This document shows positions 16,281-25,576 of a DNA stretch of 56,830 nt, one piece after another. The first letter of the stretch is position 1. Every line of letters begins with the position of its first letter. A program made the translations under genes and the position numbers. The notes under the pieces were generated by a model, which was not told the DNA's origin, ran no database searches, and saw nothing but the letters and a program-made list of their open reading frames with translations. Where the stretch lies: contig CAYZXL010000027.1 of assembly GCA_964482435.1 (NCBI GenBank), positions 1 to 56,830 of the forward strand, read 5' to 3'. This DNA comes from CAYZXL01 sp964482435 (GTDB lineage Bacteria > Auribacterota > JABMQX01).

Positions 16281-17783
16281 CTAAGCCTTCTTGGCCGACG
16301 GCAGCTTGGTAACCAATCGCAGGGAAACAGTCAGTCCCTCGAGTTGATAATGCGGCCGCAGATAGAACTTCGCGGAGTAGTAGCCGGGGTCTCCCTCGAC
16401 GTCTTCGACTACTACGTGTGCCTCCGCGAGGGGTCTCCTGGCTTTTGCCTCCTCTGTCGCGTTGGTTGGGTCCGGTTCAACGTACTTTATAATCCAGTTG
16501 TTGAGCCAGCGCTCCATGTCCACCCGCTCCTTGAACGAGCCAATTTTGTCCCGAACGATAGACTTCAGGAAATGGGCGAACCGGCACAGCGCAAACATGT
16601 ACGGCAACCGAGCATTCAGCCTCGCGTTGGCTGTAGCATCGGGGTCGTCGTATTCCTGCGGCTTATTCAGCGATTGAGCACCGACGAAAACCGCATAGTC
16701 AGTGTTCTTCCAGTGAGACAGAGGAATCAGGCCGTTCTTGGCTAACTCCTGCTCCCGCCGGTCGGTGATGGCGATTTCAGTCGGACACTTCATGTCCACG
16801 CCGCCATCGTCCGTCGGGAAGGTGTGGCATGGGAGCCCTTCCACCATGCCGCCGCTTTCCACGCCCCGGATGCGCGCACACCAGCCAAACAGTTTGAACG
16901 CCCGGCCAATGTTGACGCCCATCGCATAGGCTGCGTTCGACCACACGTATTTGGAATGGTCTCCTCCCTCGGCGTCCTCCTCAAAGTCGAACTCCTCCAC
17001 GGGATTTGTCCTTGCTCCGTAGGGCAATCGTGCAAGGAACCGGGGCAGAGTCAGGCCAATGCACTTGGAGTCTTCGGAGTCTCGCAAGGACCTCCAGGGC
17101 GCGTATTCTTGAGTCTGGAAAATCTTTGTCAGGTCTCGCGGGTCAGCAAGCTCCTGCCAGCTCCCCATGTTCATCATACTCGGCGCCGCCGCAGCAAAGA
17201 ACGGCGCAAAGCTCGCGGCTGAGACCTGTGCCATCCCGTTGAGAATCTCCACGTCCGGGGGGCTGTGGTCGAAATAGTAATCACCGATGAGGCAGCCGTA
17301 GGGCTCGCCGCCCGGCATCCCGTATTCCTGTTCGTAGAGCTTTTTGAACAGGGGGCTTTGGTCCCAGGCGGTGCCCTTGTACTTCTTGAGAGTCTTCGCG
17401 AGGTCGTTCTTGTTGATGTTCATGACACGGATCTTGAGCGTCTCGTCCGTTTCCGTGTTGGTCACCAGGTGGTGGAGACCTCGCCACGTCCCCTCAAGGG
17501 CCTTAAAGTCCTCGTTGTGAATGATGACATTGAGCTGCTCCGATAGCTTTCTATCGAGTTCGGCGATGATTGCTTCGATGGTTCTTACCGCGTCTTCCGA
17601 GATCAAAGCTGTCTCGGTAAGAGCCTGCTCCGCAAGGGTCCGCACCGCTACTGTAACTGCCTCGCGGGCCCGGTCAGTCTTGGGCTTGAACTGTTTCTTG
17701 AGAAGAGTCTCGAACTCATTGAGTTCAACGGCTGCTGGAGCCGCTTGTGGTGCCTGCTTCTGTTTCTGGTCTGGCTCAGCCAT
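16281..17783 (-). CDS. tssC: T6SS large sheath protein TssC
   Basis: 500 residues from ATG 17783. An in-frame ATG 30 bases upstream is rejected because GGAGGGATAGTCC sits correctly before 17783 and the gap to tssB is then 4 bp. Conserved TssC blocks are LEGTWRGLHHLVTNTETDE, LIGDYYFDHSPPDVEIL, NMGSWQELADPRDL, RFLARLPYGARTNPVEEF and the C-terminal MERWLNNWIIKYV. TssC with TssB forms the contractile outer sheath. The N-terminal ~30 residues are Gln/Ala-rich and disordered. The gene is followed by a 307-bp repeat-filled gap before hcp. Confidence 0.95.
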   Translation of the reverse strand: MAEPDQKQKQAPQAAPAAVELNEFETLLKKQFKPKTDRAREAVTVAVRTLAEQALTETALISEDAVRTIEAIIAELDRKLSEQLNVIIHNEDFKALEGTWRGLHHLVTNTETDETLKIRVMNINKNDLAKTLKKYKGTAWDQSPLFKKLYEQEYGMPGGEPYGCLIGDYYFDHSPPDVEILNGMAQVSAASFAPFFAAAAPSMMNMGSWQELADPRDLTKIFQTQEYAPWRSLRDSEDSKCIGLTLPRFLARLPYGARTNPVEEFDFEEDAEGGDHSKYVWSNAAYAMGVNIGRAFKLFGWCARIRGVESGGMVEGLPCHTFPTDDGGVDMKCPTEIAITDRREQELAKNGLIPLSHWKNTDYAVFVGAQSLNKPQEYDDPDATANARLNARLPYMFALCRFAHFLKSIVRDKIGSFKERVDMERWLNNWIIKYVEPDPTNATEEAKARRPLAEAHVVVEDVEGDPGYYSAKFYLRPHYQLEGLTVSLRLVTKLPSAKKA

Positions 17784-17787
17784 TGGA

Positions 17788-18357
17788 CTATCCCTCCACC
17801 TTAGTCGTTTCACCTTCTGCTTTCGGCGCCTCAGTCCCGCCGGAAGGCGGGATTGCCTCCGGCTTCGGCGCCGAGCTCAATGCCTGAAGCAGTGCCGGAT
17901 CGTTCAACAGCTTCGCAATCAGGTCCTCCGCGCCGCTCTTTCCGTCCATGTAGGTGAGGAGATTCGACAACTGCGTTCGGGCGGTTAAAAGCTTGTTCAA
18001 AGCGTCAACTTTCTGAGCAACGGCCGCTGGCGAAAAATCGTCCATGCTTTCAAAGGTGATGTCCACACTCAGCTCTCCCTCTCCGGTGAGCGTGTTGGGG
18101 ACTCTGAGAGCAACACGCGGCTTCATGGATTTAAGGCGGTCGTCGAAATTGTCCACGTCAATCTCGAGGAACTTGCGATCGGCAACCGGAGGCAAAGCTT
18201 CCGCGGGCTTGCCGGACAAGTCACCCATAACGCCCATCACGAAAGGGAGGTTGATCTTCTTCTCCGCACCATACACCTCCAAGTCGTACTCGATCTGGAC
18301 TCGGGGTGCTCGGTTACGAGCAATGAATTTCTGGCTGCTTGGTTTTGCTCTTCCCAT
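17788..18357 (-). CDS. tssB: T6SS small sheath protein TssB
   Basis: 189 residues. TssB hallmarks are SSQKFIARNRAPRVQIEYD, LPFVMGVMGDLSGK, RKFLEIDVDNFDDRLKSMKPR, FESMDDFSP and LLTYMDGKSGAEDLI. It pairs with TssC, and its N-terminal helix region is the usual ClpV/TagJ contact in characterised systems. The acidic/Pro C-terminal tail (~155-189) is lineage-specific. AAAGGAGCAGC precedes the ATG. Only 4 bp separate it from tssC, so co-translation is expected. Confidence 0.95.
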   Translation of the reverse strand: MGRAKPSSQKFIARNRAPRVQIEYDLEVYGAEKKINLPFVMGVMGDLSGKPAEALPPVADRKFLEIDVDNFDDRLKSMKPRVALRVPNTLTGEGELSVDITFESMDDFSPAAVAQKVDALNKLLTARTQLSNLLTYMDGKSGAEDLIAKLLNDPALLQALSSAPKPEAIPPSGGTEAPKAEGETTKVEG

Positions 18358-18461
18358 TGCTGCTCCTTTCTCCCCACTTTTCTGAGATATGTGAGTTGAG
18401 ACCTGTTCGTGACACGACCTTTCTTCGGTAGTCAGAATTTGTCAGGATTTACCCTGACAGA

Positions 18462-19487
18462 CTACTTACCGCTAATCCCGCCGATGCTCTCGATTTGCCG
18501 GGTCGCTTCCGGAGACAGGTCACGGATGATCTCCATAAAGTTCTTGGAGACCAACCGCTGCGCCCGCCTCAGCAAAAGCGGAACAGGGCTTGAAGGCTCG
18601 TGTCGTTCGTAATATTGACAGATTTTCTCGAGAGCTGAAAGCACATCCTTAGGCGACATAATCTCACCCGACATGGCCTTTTCAGCGCCCTTCTCGGCCC
18701 CAAGGGCTCCCGCCTCTCCTTCCGCGACAGGTGCGGCGGCGCCCCGTTTGGCTAAGTGGTTCTGCACACGTTTTTCGATATCACCTAAGAGTTTCAGAAA
18801 GCCGCGCAAATCCGGAACTCTGCTGGAGTCCACATGAGCTTTCAACGCGGCTTCGATCCCTTCGACCTGTTCAGCGGCGTTCTGTACAGACCGGACGACC
18901 TCGCTCAGGTCCTCCGTGCTTGTATCATCGAACGCAGCCTCGATCAGAGAGATTTCCGGTTTCGGAGCGTCGGAAGTCGCGGACGGAGTCAGCTCTCCCT
19001 CTGCTATGAGAATGTCCCGAAGGCTGAACCGTCCAAGCCGCTGAGAGTTGGATAAAGGGACCTCTCGCAGCCGTTGCCTGAACATCATGGGGTCCTGAAA
19101 GCTCTCCTGGGGCGGAGATAACGAGGCGATGATATTGAGCCGTTCAAGTGGGTCGTTATTGTCGGCCGGATCGAGTCGCGGATGTAGATGTTCCCAGAAG
19201 CGCTCTAACAGCCCGCGAACCAGCGACAAACCCTCTCCTATCCCCTTTATGCCTTCAGTCTTGAGAAGAGTAAGCGCGAGATACAGTACGAGCCGCAGGT
19301 CTTTTGTGCGCCCCAATAGCTCTATACAGCGGTCACGGACCTCCCCCCAGTTCGGCTCGCCTTCCTCCGGCCTTACCTGGAACTGTCCTTCCACCTCGAG
19401 ATACGCGGAGTCATACTTAAGGTCCGGGCCGCACGGGGGCTCGGTGCCAACCTCGACAAGGAGAGCCTCCACATCAATCGTCTTCAT
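18462..19487 (-). CDS. tssA: T6SS assembly protein TssA
   Basis: 341 residues. The ImpA_N domain is clear at the N-terminus: EPPCGPDLKYDSAYLE, then EPNWGEVRDRCIELLGRTKDLRL and FWEHLHPRLDPADNNDPLERLN. The C-terminus (CQYYERHEPSSPVPLLLRRA, then FMEIIRDLSPEA) is the conserved TssA end found in the shorter class that lacks a VasJ-like extension. TssA primes baseplate and coordinates tube/sheath polymerisation. It is the first recognised gene of the operon. Its ATG overlaps the stop (ATGA) of a weak 78-codon TTG-initiated frame, which may be a leader or chance. A promoter-like TTGACA/TATTAT pair lies about 350-380 bp upstream. Confidence 0.92.
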   Translation of the reverse strand: MKTIDVEALLVEVGTEPPCGPDLKYDSAYLEVEGQFQVRPEEGEPNWGEVRDRCIELLGRTKDLRLVLYLALTLLKTEGIKGIGEGLSLVRGLLERFWEHLHPRLDPADNNDPLERLNIIASLSPPQESFQDPMMFRQRLREVPLSNSQRLGRFSLRDILIAEGELTPSATSDAPKPEISLIEAAFDDTSTEDLSEVVRSVQNAAEQVEGIEAALKAHVDSSRVPDLRGFLKLLGDIEKRVQNHLAKRGAAAPVAEGEAGALGAEKGAEKAMSGEIMSPKDVLSALEKICQYYERHEPSSPVPLLLRRAQRLVSKNFMEIIRDLSPEATRQIESIGGISGK

Positions 19488-19834
19488 GAGCTAAGAAGCC
19501 AACCCTCTTGGTTCTTATCCATCTGCCGCTGCCGGGTCTTTTCGACCGGCCTTCCTCGTGACCTCGGTCTTGGTGGCAGCGATTCGCTGGCAGCACACCT
19601 CAAAAATCCAACCCGGCGTTCGCGAGAGAAAAGAATCCACGCATTGCCGTGCTGAAGATGCGCTCGGAGCCGGCCACGGGAGACTTTCTTCTCTATTAAC
19701 CGGTTCAGGATAGGCTGCAAACCGCCTTCACCGCCCGTTAGACGGGGTTGTGGCTCCGGTTTCGGTGCCTGCGTCTGAAATTCTGTCTAAGAAGTGCGTG
19801 CCGCGCCGATGCGTCGTCGAAATTCCTCGACGTT

Positions 19835-19865
19835 ATAATAACGCGCCTTACCTCAACTCTGTCAA
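19835..19865 (-). promoter_or_regulatory. sigma70-like promoter candidate for the T6SS operon
   Basis: On the minus strand a perfect TTGACA (19860-19865) is followed after 19 bases by TATTAT (19835-19840), or after 18 by TTATTA. It points toward tssA with an implied leader of about 340 bases. The -35 match is exact; the spacing is slightly long. Confidence 0.45.
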
Positions 19866-19988
19866 GGAATTTTTGCCGGCCTCAGCGATTTCGGAGGTTG
19901 CTTTTTGGCTGGGGGCACAAGGCGGCGATGTGTGGGGGTTCGCGAGGGACGCGGGTCGTGGGGGAGATTCGTATTGCGAAAAAACTTC

Positions 19989-20017
19989 TTGACTTTGGGC
20001 TGAGGCGAGCGCATTAA
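19989..20017 (+). promoter_or_regulatory. sigma70-like promoter candidate for beta-helix gene 1
   Basis: TTGACT (19989-19994), 17 bases, then CATTAA/ATTAAT (from 20012). It lies about 65 bases before the ATG at 20081, which itself has AGGGGGTG about 7 bases upstream. This location supports 20081 as the true start of the first helix gene. Confidence 0.35.
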
Positions 20018-20080
20018 TACCAACGTTGACCTGTGCTGAAATGGTCTTGTAGCAACCTGTGAAGTAAAGGGGGTGCAAAA

Positions 20081-20194
20081 ATGAAAAGGGGAAAAGTCAG
20101 GAAGGCGGCAATCTGTGTCTCCATGCTTCTCACCGCGACCGCACTTCTCTTTCTGCAACTGAGGGCGGGGGAGACTTACGGCGAGCGATTCTAA
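20081..20194 (+). pseudogene. detached signal-peptide segment of beta-helix gene 1
   Basis: From ATG 20081, with AGGGGGTG upstream, 37 codons encode a textbook Sec signal: basic MKRGKVRKAA, then hydrophobic VSMLLTATALLFLQL and a small-residue end. It stops at TAA 20192. The downstream 1739-codon frame is open back to 20163 but lies in another frame and lacks its own signal peptide. Both frames overlap at a GGGGG run (20167-20171). Removing one G would join them as a single secreted protein. I therefore treat this as the true 5' end of the next gene, separated by a one-base frameshift that is either real or a base-calling error. Confidence 0.72.
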
Positions 20195-20201
20195 TCAAGA
20201 G

Positions 20202-23200
20202 GTGAGCGAAGCGATGGTCTCCTCTCGCGTCATTGCACAACGCGACCCCGGCGAGCTTATCGAGCACAGGGATGACCATACTCGCGTGTGGGAGATCGAG
20301 AAAGAGGTTGAGACGACGCACCCCGACGGCAGCAAGACGATCGAAACCCTCAAGTCCCATATCCACGAAAAAGGCTCCGGGCTTTGCTATCGGGACGCGA
20401 GCGGCAAGTTCGTCCCTTCCGTCGCAGAGTGGCGAGAGACGCCGGACGGTTTCGTTGTAGACCGGTGCGGATACTGGCTGTCGGTGAGCAAGACCATCGG
20501 GTCCGGGCTTCGATATATCGTTGAGGGTCATGAACTTCTCCTCCGTGCAGCCTATCTGATGATTTCGGACGGTCCGAAGGAGGCTCATCTCGCCGTCTTG
20601 AATCCAAACGCGACTGGTTTCATTGTCCCCGGCTCGCCTTCGGTCGTCCGATTTCCCCAAGCCTTCGGCCCCGGCTACGACCTCGAATACGTCGCCGAGA
20701 AAGGCGGTTTCCACCAGAACCTGGTCATCGCCGCGCCTCCCAAACTTCCCGATGGGTTCGACCCAGACAAAACAGCGGTGTACCTCTATACAGAGATGAA
20801 CCTGGACCAGTACCTTGCCGCCTCGGGACTCAAAGTTCTTGTCGAAGGGGAAGAGATCGCCGCGGCGGCTGCGGACCTTCTCTCTCCTGTCTCTCGCGGT
20901 GGGTGCATTTCGTCTTGCCGGCCCCCGGAGGTGCCTGGAGAACCCGAGCGCACGGTCCATGCCTTCTCCATCTCCAGCGTGGCAGGCTCTCCTGGCGGAG
21001 GGACCCTTCCGAAGGAAACACTCGCAGAAAAGCGAATTCTTAAGGAGGGCTCGACGCACGCCGCGTATCTTGTAGAGTCCTTGCCTTTTTCTTACTTCGT
21101 CGAGGACACGGCCCCCGCCTATCCCGTCGTTTGGGACTACCAGAATATCTATGAGCCTATATCGGGAGGAACATGGGAGCCGAGGTACACCTACCGCGTG
21201 AGCGGGAACATTTACATAGAGGGAACCCTCACCATCCTGCCGGGCACGACGGTTAAGCTTGACCCCTCAAAGAAGATTAGCATAGTCAGCGGGGGAAAGG
21301 TTGTAGCCAAAGGGGAACCCTACAATTATGTGACATTCACGAATTCAAGCGACAGCAACTGCGGTGAGACTATTCCAGGAGCGCCGGCCGGCCGCTGGGA
21401 CCGTGTCTTTGACATTCAGAATGCCTCTTCGCCGGACTCGGCTATCCGTTACTGCAAGTTCGGACATGGGTACACCGGAATTGACCTTCGGCAGACTCTT
21501 AACCAATCTATCGCTCACAATATTTTCTACGACATGTTGTACTATGGCATGCACATACAGTACTGCTCAGCCACGGTGCATAACAACCTCATGGTGTCGT
21601 GTAGCGGTAACAACATGTACGCCCACGGAACCGGCGGGAGGAGCTTCACAAACAATACCGTCGAGGACACGTACTGCGGGATTTGCGATCAGGGCTCCTA
21701 CTCCTTCAAGGCGACGGATAATCTTGTGTCGAATACCCGCTACCAGTCTGGGTACGGCACCGGCATATCCACTGATAACCCCTCGGGCCAGATTCACCAC
21801 AACAGATTCTACAGAGTGCAGACGCCCGTTTCGGGAGGGAATGGGTACAACAACGTGGTGCTTGGCACCAGCCCCTACAAGTATTGCGGCGTGGGAGCCT
21901 TTTTCCTTGACCCAGAGAATGTTGATGTTCAGGACTGGTTGATAGACAACGGGTCCGACACCGCGTCCGCCATCGGTTTGGCGGACGAGGTATTCACTGT
22001 ATTCGCTCCGGAGGTATCAGGCGCGAGCCACGAGCCCCAGGAGACTTGGGCGAGAGTCGGGACCGATGCTCCTGATAGCCCGGTGGACATCGGGTATCAC
22101 CATAACAGGATCGACCGCTACGTCTCCGACATCTGCACCTTCTCAGGATCTGGAAGTTATGTGGTGGTAGAACCGGGTGTTGCTGTGGGCATACGTGCGG
22201 ACAAGTATCTCTTAATCACGAATGAGGCGAGATTGGTGTCCGTAGGTGATCCCGGCCTTGTGTCCTCTGGTGCCCCCAGCCGTTGGAGATATAATCTGTT
22301 CACAAACAGCAAGTCGCTCTCCATGAACATCGAATCGTCGAAGTTTGGAGATTATGGTGCTAACCCCTTCGTGTACCTCGCGGACGCCAGCCCGGAGAGC
22401 CGGATAGTATTTACAAGGACTATGTGGCTTGGCTTCGGAGTGATGGTAGTCCCAAGACTGGACGAACCGATCCGAGACAGCGTCTTCTCCTTGAGCTGGC
22501 AGGGTCTCCACGTGGGCACCGTCGGGAATGTCCTGATAAACAATCTGGCTCATGAGAACGTCTTCGGTGCTTACGCCGGGGGGAATGCCCAAGTTGCCAA
22601 CTGTACGTTCGACAGGAACACCACTGGTCTCAAGGTGTATGCCTTCGCCGGGGAGACCCTCCATATAAGGGACTCCCTATTCACCAAGAACAGCGGTCAG
22701 GGCATTCAAATAGACGCCGGCACCGGTAAGGTCCTGAACTATTACAACGGGTTCTGGGACAACGGAACACCTATCACGGGTGGATCGCCGGGTAACGGCT
22801 GTGTGTTTTTGTACGCGCCTTACTGGTCTGGGATCGAGGACCCATGGCACGTTCGCTATAGGCTCAAGCAGTACTCGGCTGCCGTCAACGGCGGCTGCGC
22901 GAGGGCAGCTGACGCCGGGCTTGCGGCCTACACGACCGCGAGCGATGCCAGGTACGACGTGCAAGAGGTTGATATGGGTTTTCATTTCCTCGCTCGGCCC
23001 ACGGTCTGGGCAGATGTTCACTACACGGGTGCCGACTCTGACGGGTCGCGCCTTAGACCCTACGGGGTGGGGCCGTCCGGGTTCGATTGGCCCATTAGCG
23101 GCGCGCTGTCGTCGAGTCGGGCCGTCGAGGGAACCACTGTGCTCGTCCTGCCCGGCCGATACCTCTATAATCTTGGGGGAGGGGTCGGCCTGGCGATGGA

Positions 23201-25421
23201 CGGGGTGCACCTCATCGGCAGCGGAAGGGATGTTACGATTCTCGACGCGCAGGCGTCGAAGGGGGGATCGCTCGTGTACATCGAGGGGACTGAGAGTACA
23301 ACTCTTGCGGACATAACGCTCGCGGCCGTCGCCATCATGGGCAGGAATAACGAGTGGGATGACAACAAGGGCTATGGCGGCGGCATAAAATGCTATAAGG
23401 CAACGGGGGTTCAGATCCGCGACTGTCTCATCGACGATAACGATGCCGATTACGGAGGCGGGCTTTACATTGAGAATGCGCAGGTTACGGTTGAGGACTG
23501 TATCATCCATCAGAACACCGCGAACTCGGGTCTGGCCGGGGGCGGCGTTTACATAAAGTGGTGCGGCAGCTCCAACGGCAGGAAGGTCACGATCAGGCGG
23601 TCCACGGTCTCAAATAACACGGCTGGGGACCCAGACCAACTTCTTGACGCGAGGGGAGGGGCCGGTGTTTACTGCTGCAATCCGCCAGGTGGACCAAGCA
23701 CGGCGACCGATCCCTTGATAGAGGATTGCGTCATCTCGCACAACCGGGCGACTGTCTATCACGGCGGCGGGCTTTCCCTGGATGAGAACTGCCCCGCAAC
23801 CATCCGCAATTGCATCATAGAGTACAACATGGCCACACACCTGGACGGCCTCTACTCTGGTCGGGGAGGAGGAATCTATCTCTACAACAGTTCCCCGACG
23901 ATATCGGGGTGCACCATTTCAAACAACACCTCGGTGACGGGGGGATCGGGCATAAACTGTGCAGGTGACCCATCCTATCCGGCGATTGTGAACTGCACAG
24001 TGGTGTACAACGGGCCGGCCGGGGGTACGGCTGGTATCTTCAACGACTTCGCTCATCTCACAGTCGTTAACTGCATCATCTGGGGAAACGGCGATGACCT
24101 CCATTGCTGCGGCGCCACCTACTCCTGCATCGAGGACGGGGATTCGGGGGAGGGGAACACTGATGACAATCCCTTCCTCGTTGGCTCGGTCTACGGCCCT
24201 TATCACCTGGGGTATCCGACCCTACCTGGCGAGTTCAATCCTTGTATTGATACCGGCACTACAGACCCCGCCAAGCTTCCGCCCGGCTACGTTATCCCGG
24301 GCTACGACATAGACGGCGACACGAGGGTGATGGGGGCGAACATAGACATGGGCTCAGACGAAAGACACCCCTTCCGGGAGGTCATTAGCATTAGGAAGGA
24401 CTATGCTTTGGACAAGGTGATTATCAAGTGGGCGAGCGAGAGCGGAAGGACCTACAAGGTCTACAGTGGCCCCGGCCTCCTCCCCGGCCTTTCCACCGAT
24501 GCTTTCAGCAATTACATGGTTTGGACTCATCGAGCCGACGTGCAGGCCACCGGAGCCACCACGTCCTGGGAGGACACTGGCATCAATTTCCAAAGTCCCG
24601 GTCAGCGGTACTATAAGGTCAAGGATAACAATGGCACGTATTCCGGCCTCTTTACCCGTCCGGTCGGCTTCGTCACGGCAAAGGTGGATGACATTGACCC
24701 CAGCAACAATTACCAAAGCACTTTCTTCGCGGTCCCGCTCGAACTGAAGTACGAGGCGATTAACGCCGTCCAAGGAGCAGAGAATGAGAGCCTCGGCAGC
24801 ATGATATCGGAGGAGCTCAACCAGGAGGGGGATACCATTGAATTCTTGAAGCTGGGATGTCCGGACGAAACTCAGCAGTGGACATACCTGCAGCTGAGGT
24901 GGGTGTCCGGCATCAAGAAGTGGTTCACAACAGACACTACTCCGGTGGAGTCCAAAGAGCGCTTCGGTCTCGGGGAGGTCTTCCGCATAGCGCAGACCAC
25001 CGCTTCGCCGGCCACAATAACCCTTCTGGGGTCCGTCCCATCCAGGCCTTTCCGTCCGATGGTCTTCCTGTCCTCGCGATCCGAGAAGCACGTCGAGTTC
25101 GGATACCCATACCCCGTCTCTACAACCCTGAACGCGATTCCTTTCGCGCAGTACGGGGCCATTCCCGATGGAGGCGACGAGGTCTGGATCCCGACCGGGC
25201 CCGCAGAGGAGAATTGGAAGAAGCTGCACCTCGGCACGAACCCTGATGGGACACCAGAGTGGAAGGACGGCGAGGACCCGGCCACCTCCCCCGACATTGA
25301 TGTCGTTCCGGGAAAAGGGTTCCGGTATTATGGGTGGCAGAAATCTGGACCAGGCTACAACCCAGAGTGGAGGGTGTATTACATGCGGGTCCCCGTATCC
25401 CGTCCGTACCGGACAGAGTGA
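20202..25421 (+). CDS. large secreted parallel beta-helix protein, gene 1
   Basis: 1739 residues from GTG 20202, without a signal peptide in this frame (see the 20081-20194 segment). Residues ~300-900 form a first right-handed beta-helix of NosD-like coils (short Asn-rich turns such as HNNLMVSC, FTNNTVEDTYCGI). A second helix starts near 930 (WADVHYTGADSDGSRLRPYG) and runs to ~1385, with repeated C-x-I-x-x-N coils (IRDCLIDDNDADYGGGLYI, IRNCIIEYNMA, IVNCTVVYN). A choice-of-anchor-Q-like close follows (PCIDTG...DIDGDTR...DMGSDE). Next comes a WASESGRTYKVYSGPGL module related to the C-terminal module of its neighbours, then ~250 residues of unknown fold. Such helices bind or cleave polysaccharide, or act as surface adhesins. 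No catalytic residues are assignable. Confidence 0.8.
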   Translation: MSEAMVSSRVIAQRDPGELIEHRDDHTRVWEIEKEVETTHPDGSKTIETLKSHIHEKGSGLCYRDASGKFVPSVAEWRETPDGFVVDRCGYWLSVSKTIGSGLRYIVEGHELLLRAAYLMISDGPKEAHLAVLNPNATGFIVPGSPSVVRFPQAFGPGYDLEYVAEKGGFHQNLVIAAPPKLPDGFDPDKTAVYLYTEMNLDQYLAASGLKVLVEGEEIAAAAADLLSPVSRGGCISSCRPPEVPGEPERTVHAFSISSVAGSPGGGTLPKETLAEKRILKEGSTHAAYLVESLPFSYFVEDTAPAYPVVWDYQNIYEPISGGTWEPRYTYRVSGNIYIEGTLTILPGTTVKLDPSKKISIVSGGKVVAKGEPYNYVTFTNSSDSNCGETIPGAPAGRWDRVFDIQNASSPDSAIRYCKFGHGYTGIDLRQTLNQSIAHNIFYDMLYYGMHIQYCSATVHNNLMVSCSGNNMYAHGTGGRSFTNNTVEDTYCGICDQGSYSFKATDNLVSNTRYQSGYGTGISTDNPSGQIHHNRFYRVQTPVSGGNGYNNVVLGTSPYKYCGVGAFFLDPENVDVQDWLIDNGSDTASAIGLADEVFTVFAPEVSGASHEPQETWARVGTDAPDSPVDIGYHHNRIDRYVSDICTFSGSGSYVVVEPGVAVGIRADKYLLITNEARLVSVGDPGLVSSGAPSRWRYNLFTNSKSLSMNIESSKFGDYGANPFVYLADASPESRIVFTRTMWLGFGVMVVPRLDEPIRDSVFSLSWQGLHVGTVGNVLINNLAHENVFGAYAGGNAQVANCTFDRNTTGLKVYAFAGETLHIRDSLFTKNSGQGIQIDAGTGKVLNYYNGFWDNGTPITGGSPGNGCVFLYAPYWSGIEDPWHVRYRLKQYSAAVNGGCARAADAGLAAYTTASDARYDVQEVDMGFHFLARPTVWADVHYTGADSDGSRLRPYGVGPSGFDWPISGALSSSRAVEGTTVLVLPGRYLYNLGGGVGLAMDGVHLIGSGRDVTILDAQASKGGSLVYIEGTESTTLADITLAAVAIMGRNNEWDDNKGYGGGIKCYKATGVQIRDCLIDDNDADYGGGLYIENAQVTVEDCIIHQNTANSGLAGGGVYIKWCGSSNGRKVTIRRSTVSNNTAGDPDQLLDARGGAGVYCCNPPGGPSTATDPLIEDCVISHNRATVYHGGGLSLDENCPATIRNCIIEYNMATHLDGLYSGRGGGIYLYNSSPTISGCTISNNTSVTGGSGINCAGDPSYPAIVNCTVVYNGPAGGTAGIFNDFAHLTVVNCIIWGNGDDLHCCGATYSCIEDGDSGEGNTDDNPFLVGSVYGPYHLGYPTLPGEFNPCIDTGTTDPAKLPPGYVIPGYDIDGDTRVMGANIDMGSDERHPFREVISIRKDYALDKVIIKWASESGRTYKVYSGPGLLPGLSTDAFSNYMVWTHRADVQATGATTSWEDTGINFQSPGQRYYKVKDNNGTYSGLFTRPVGFVTAKVDDIDPSNNYQSTFFAVPLELKYEAINAVQGAENESLGSMISEELNQEGDTIEFLKLGCPDETQQWTYLQLRWVSGIKKWFTTDTTPVESKERFGLGEVFRIAQTTASPATITLLGSVPSRPFRPMVFLSSRSEKHVEFGYPYPVSTTLNAIPFAQYGAIPDGGDEVWIPTGPAEENWKKLHLGTNPDGTPEWKDGEDPATSPDIDVVPGKGFRYYGWQKSGPGYNPEWRVYYMRVPVSRPYRTE

Positions 25422-25576
25422 GCGACGCCCCGCAAGCCGTCGCGAGCGGTGCGAGACAGCACAGACCCCCCGCGGAGCGGCCGCGCGGACGTGGACCTGC
25501 TTCGGGTCTGTGCCCCAGAGGAGGTGAGAGGGCCGGAACCACGACCACCGGAAACTGGCACATAGGAGTGACTACC

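Larger units (their letters stand above)
19488..20080. other. divergent intergenic region between the T6SS operon and the beta-helix cluster
   Basis: 593 bp with no convincing gene. It separates minus-strand tssA from plus-strand beta-helix gene 1 and contains promoter-like pairs in both directions. A TTG-initiated 78-codon minus-strand frame (19484-19720) shows no family similarity and an Arg-rich composition, so I did not call it. Confidence 0.6.

Noticed and set aside
19484..19720. 78-codon leader frame whose stop overlaps the tssA start
   Set aside because: It starts with TTG, has no ribosome site or homology, and an Arg-rich composition typical of non-coding GC-rich DNA; kept only as a remark.
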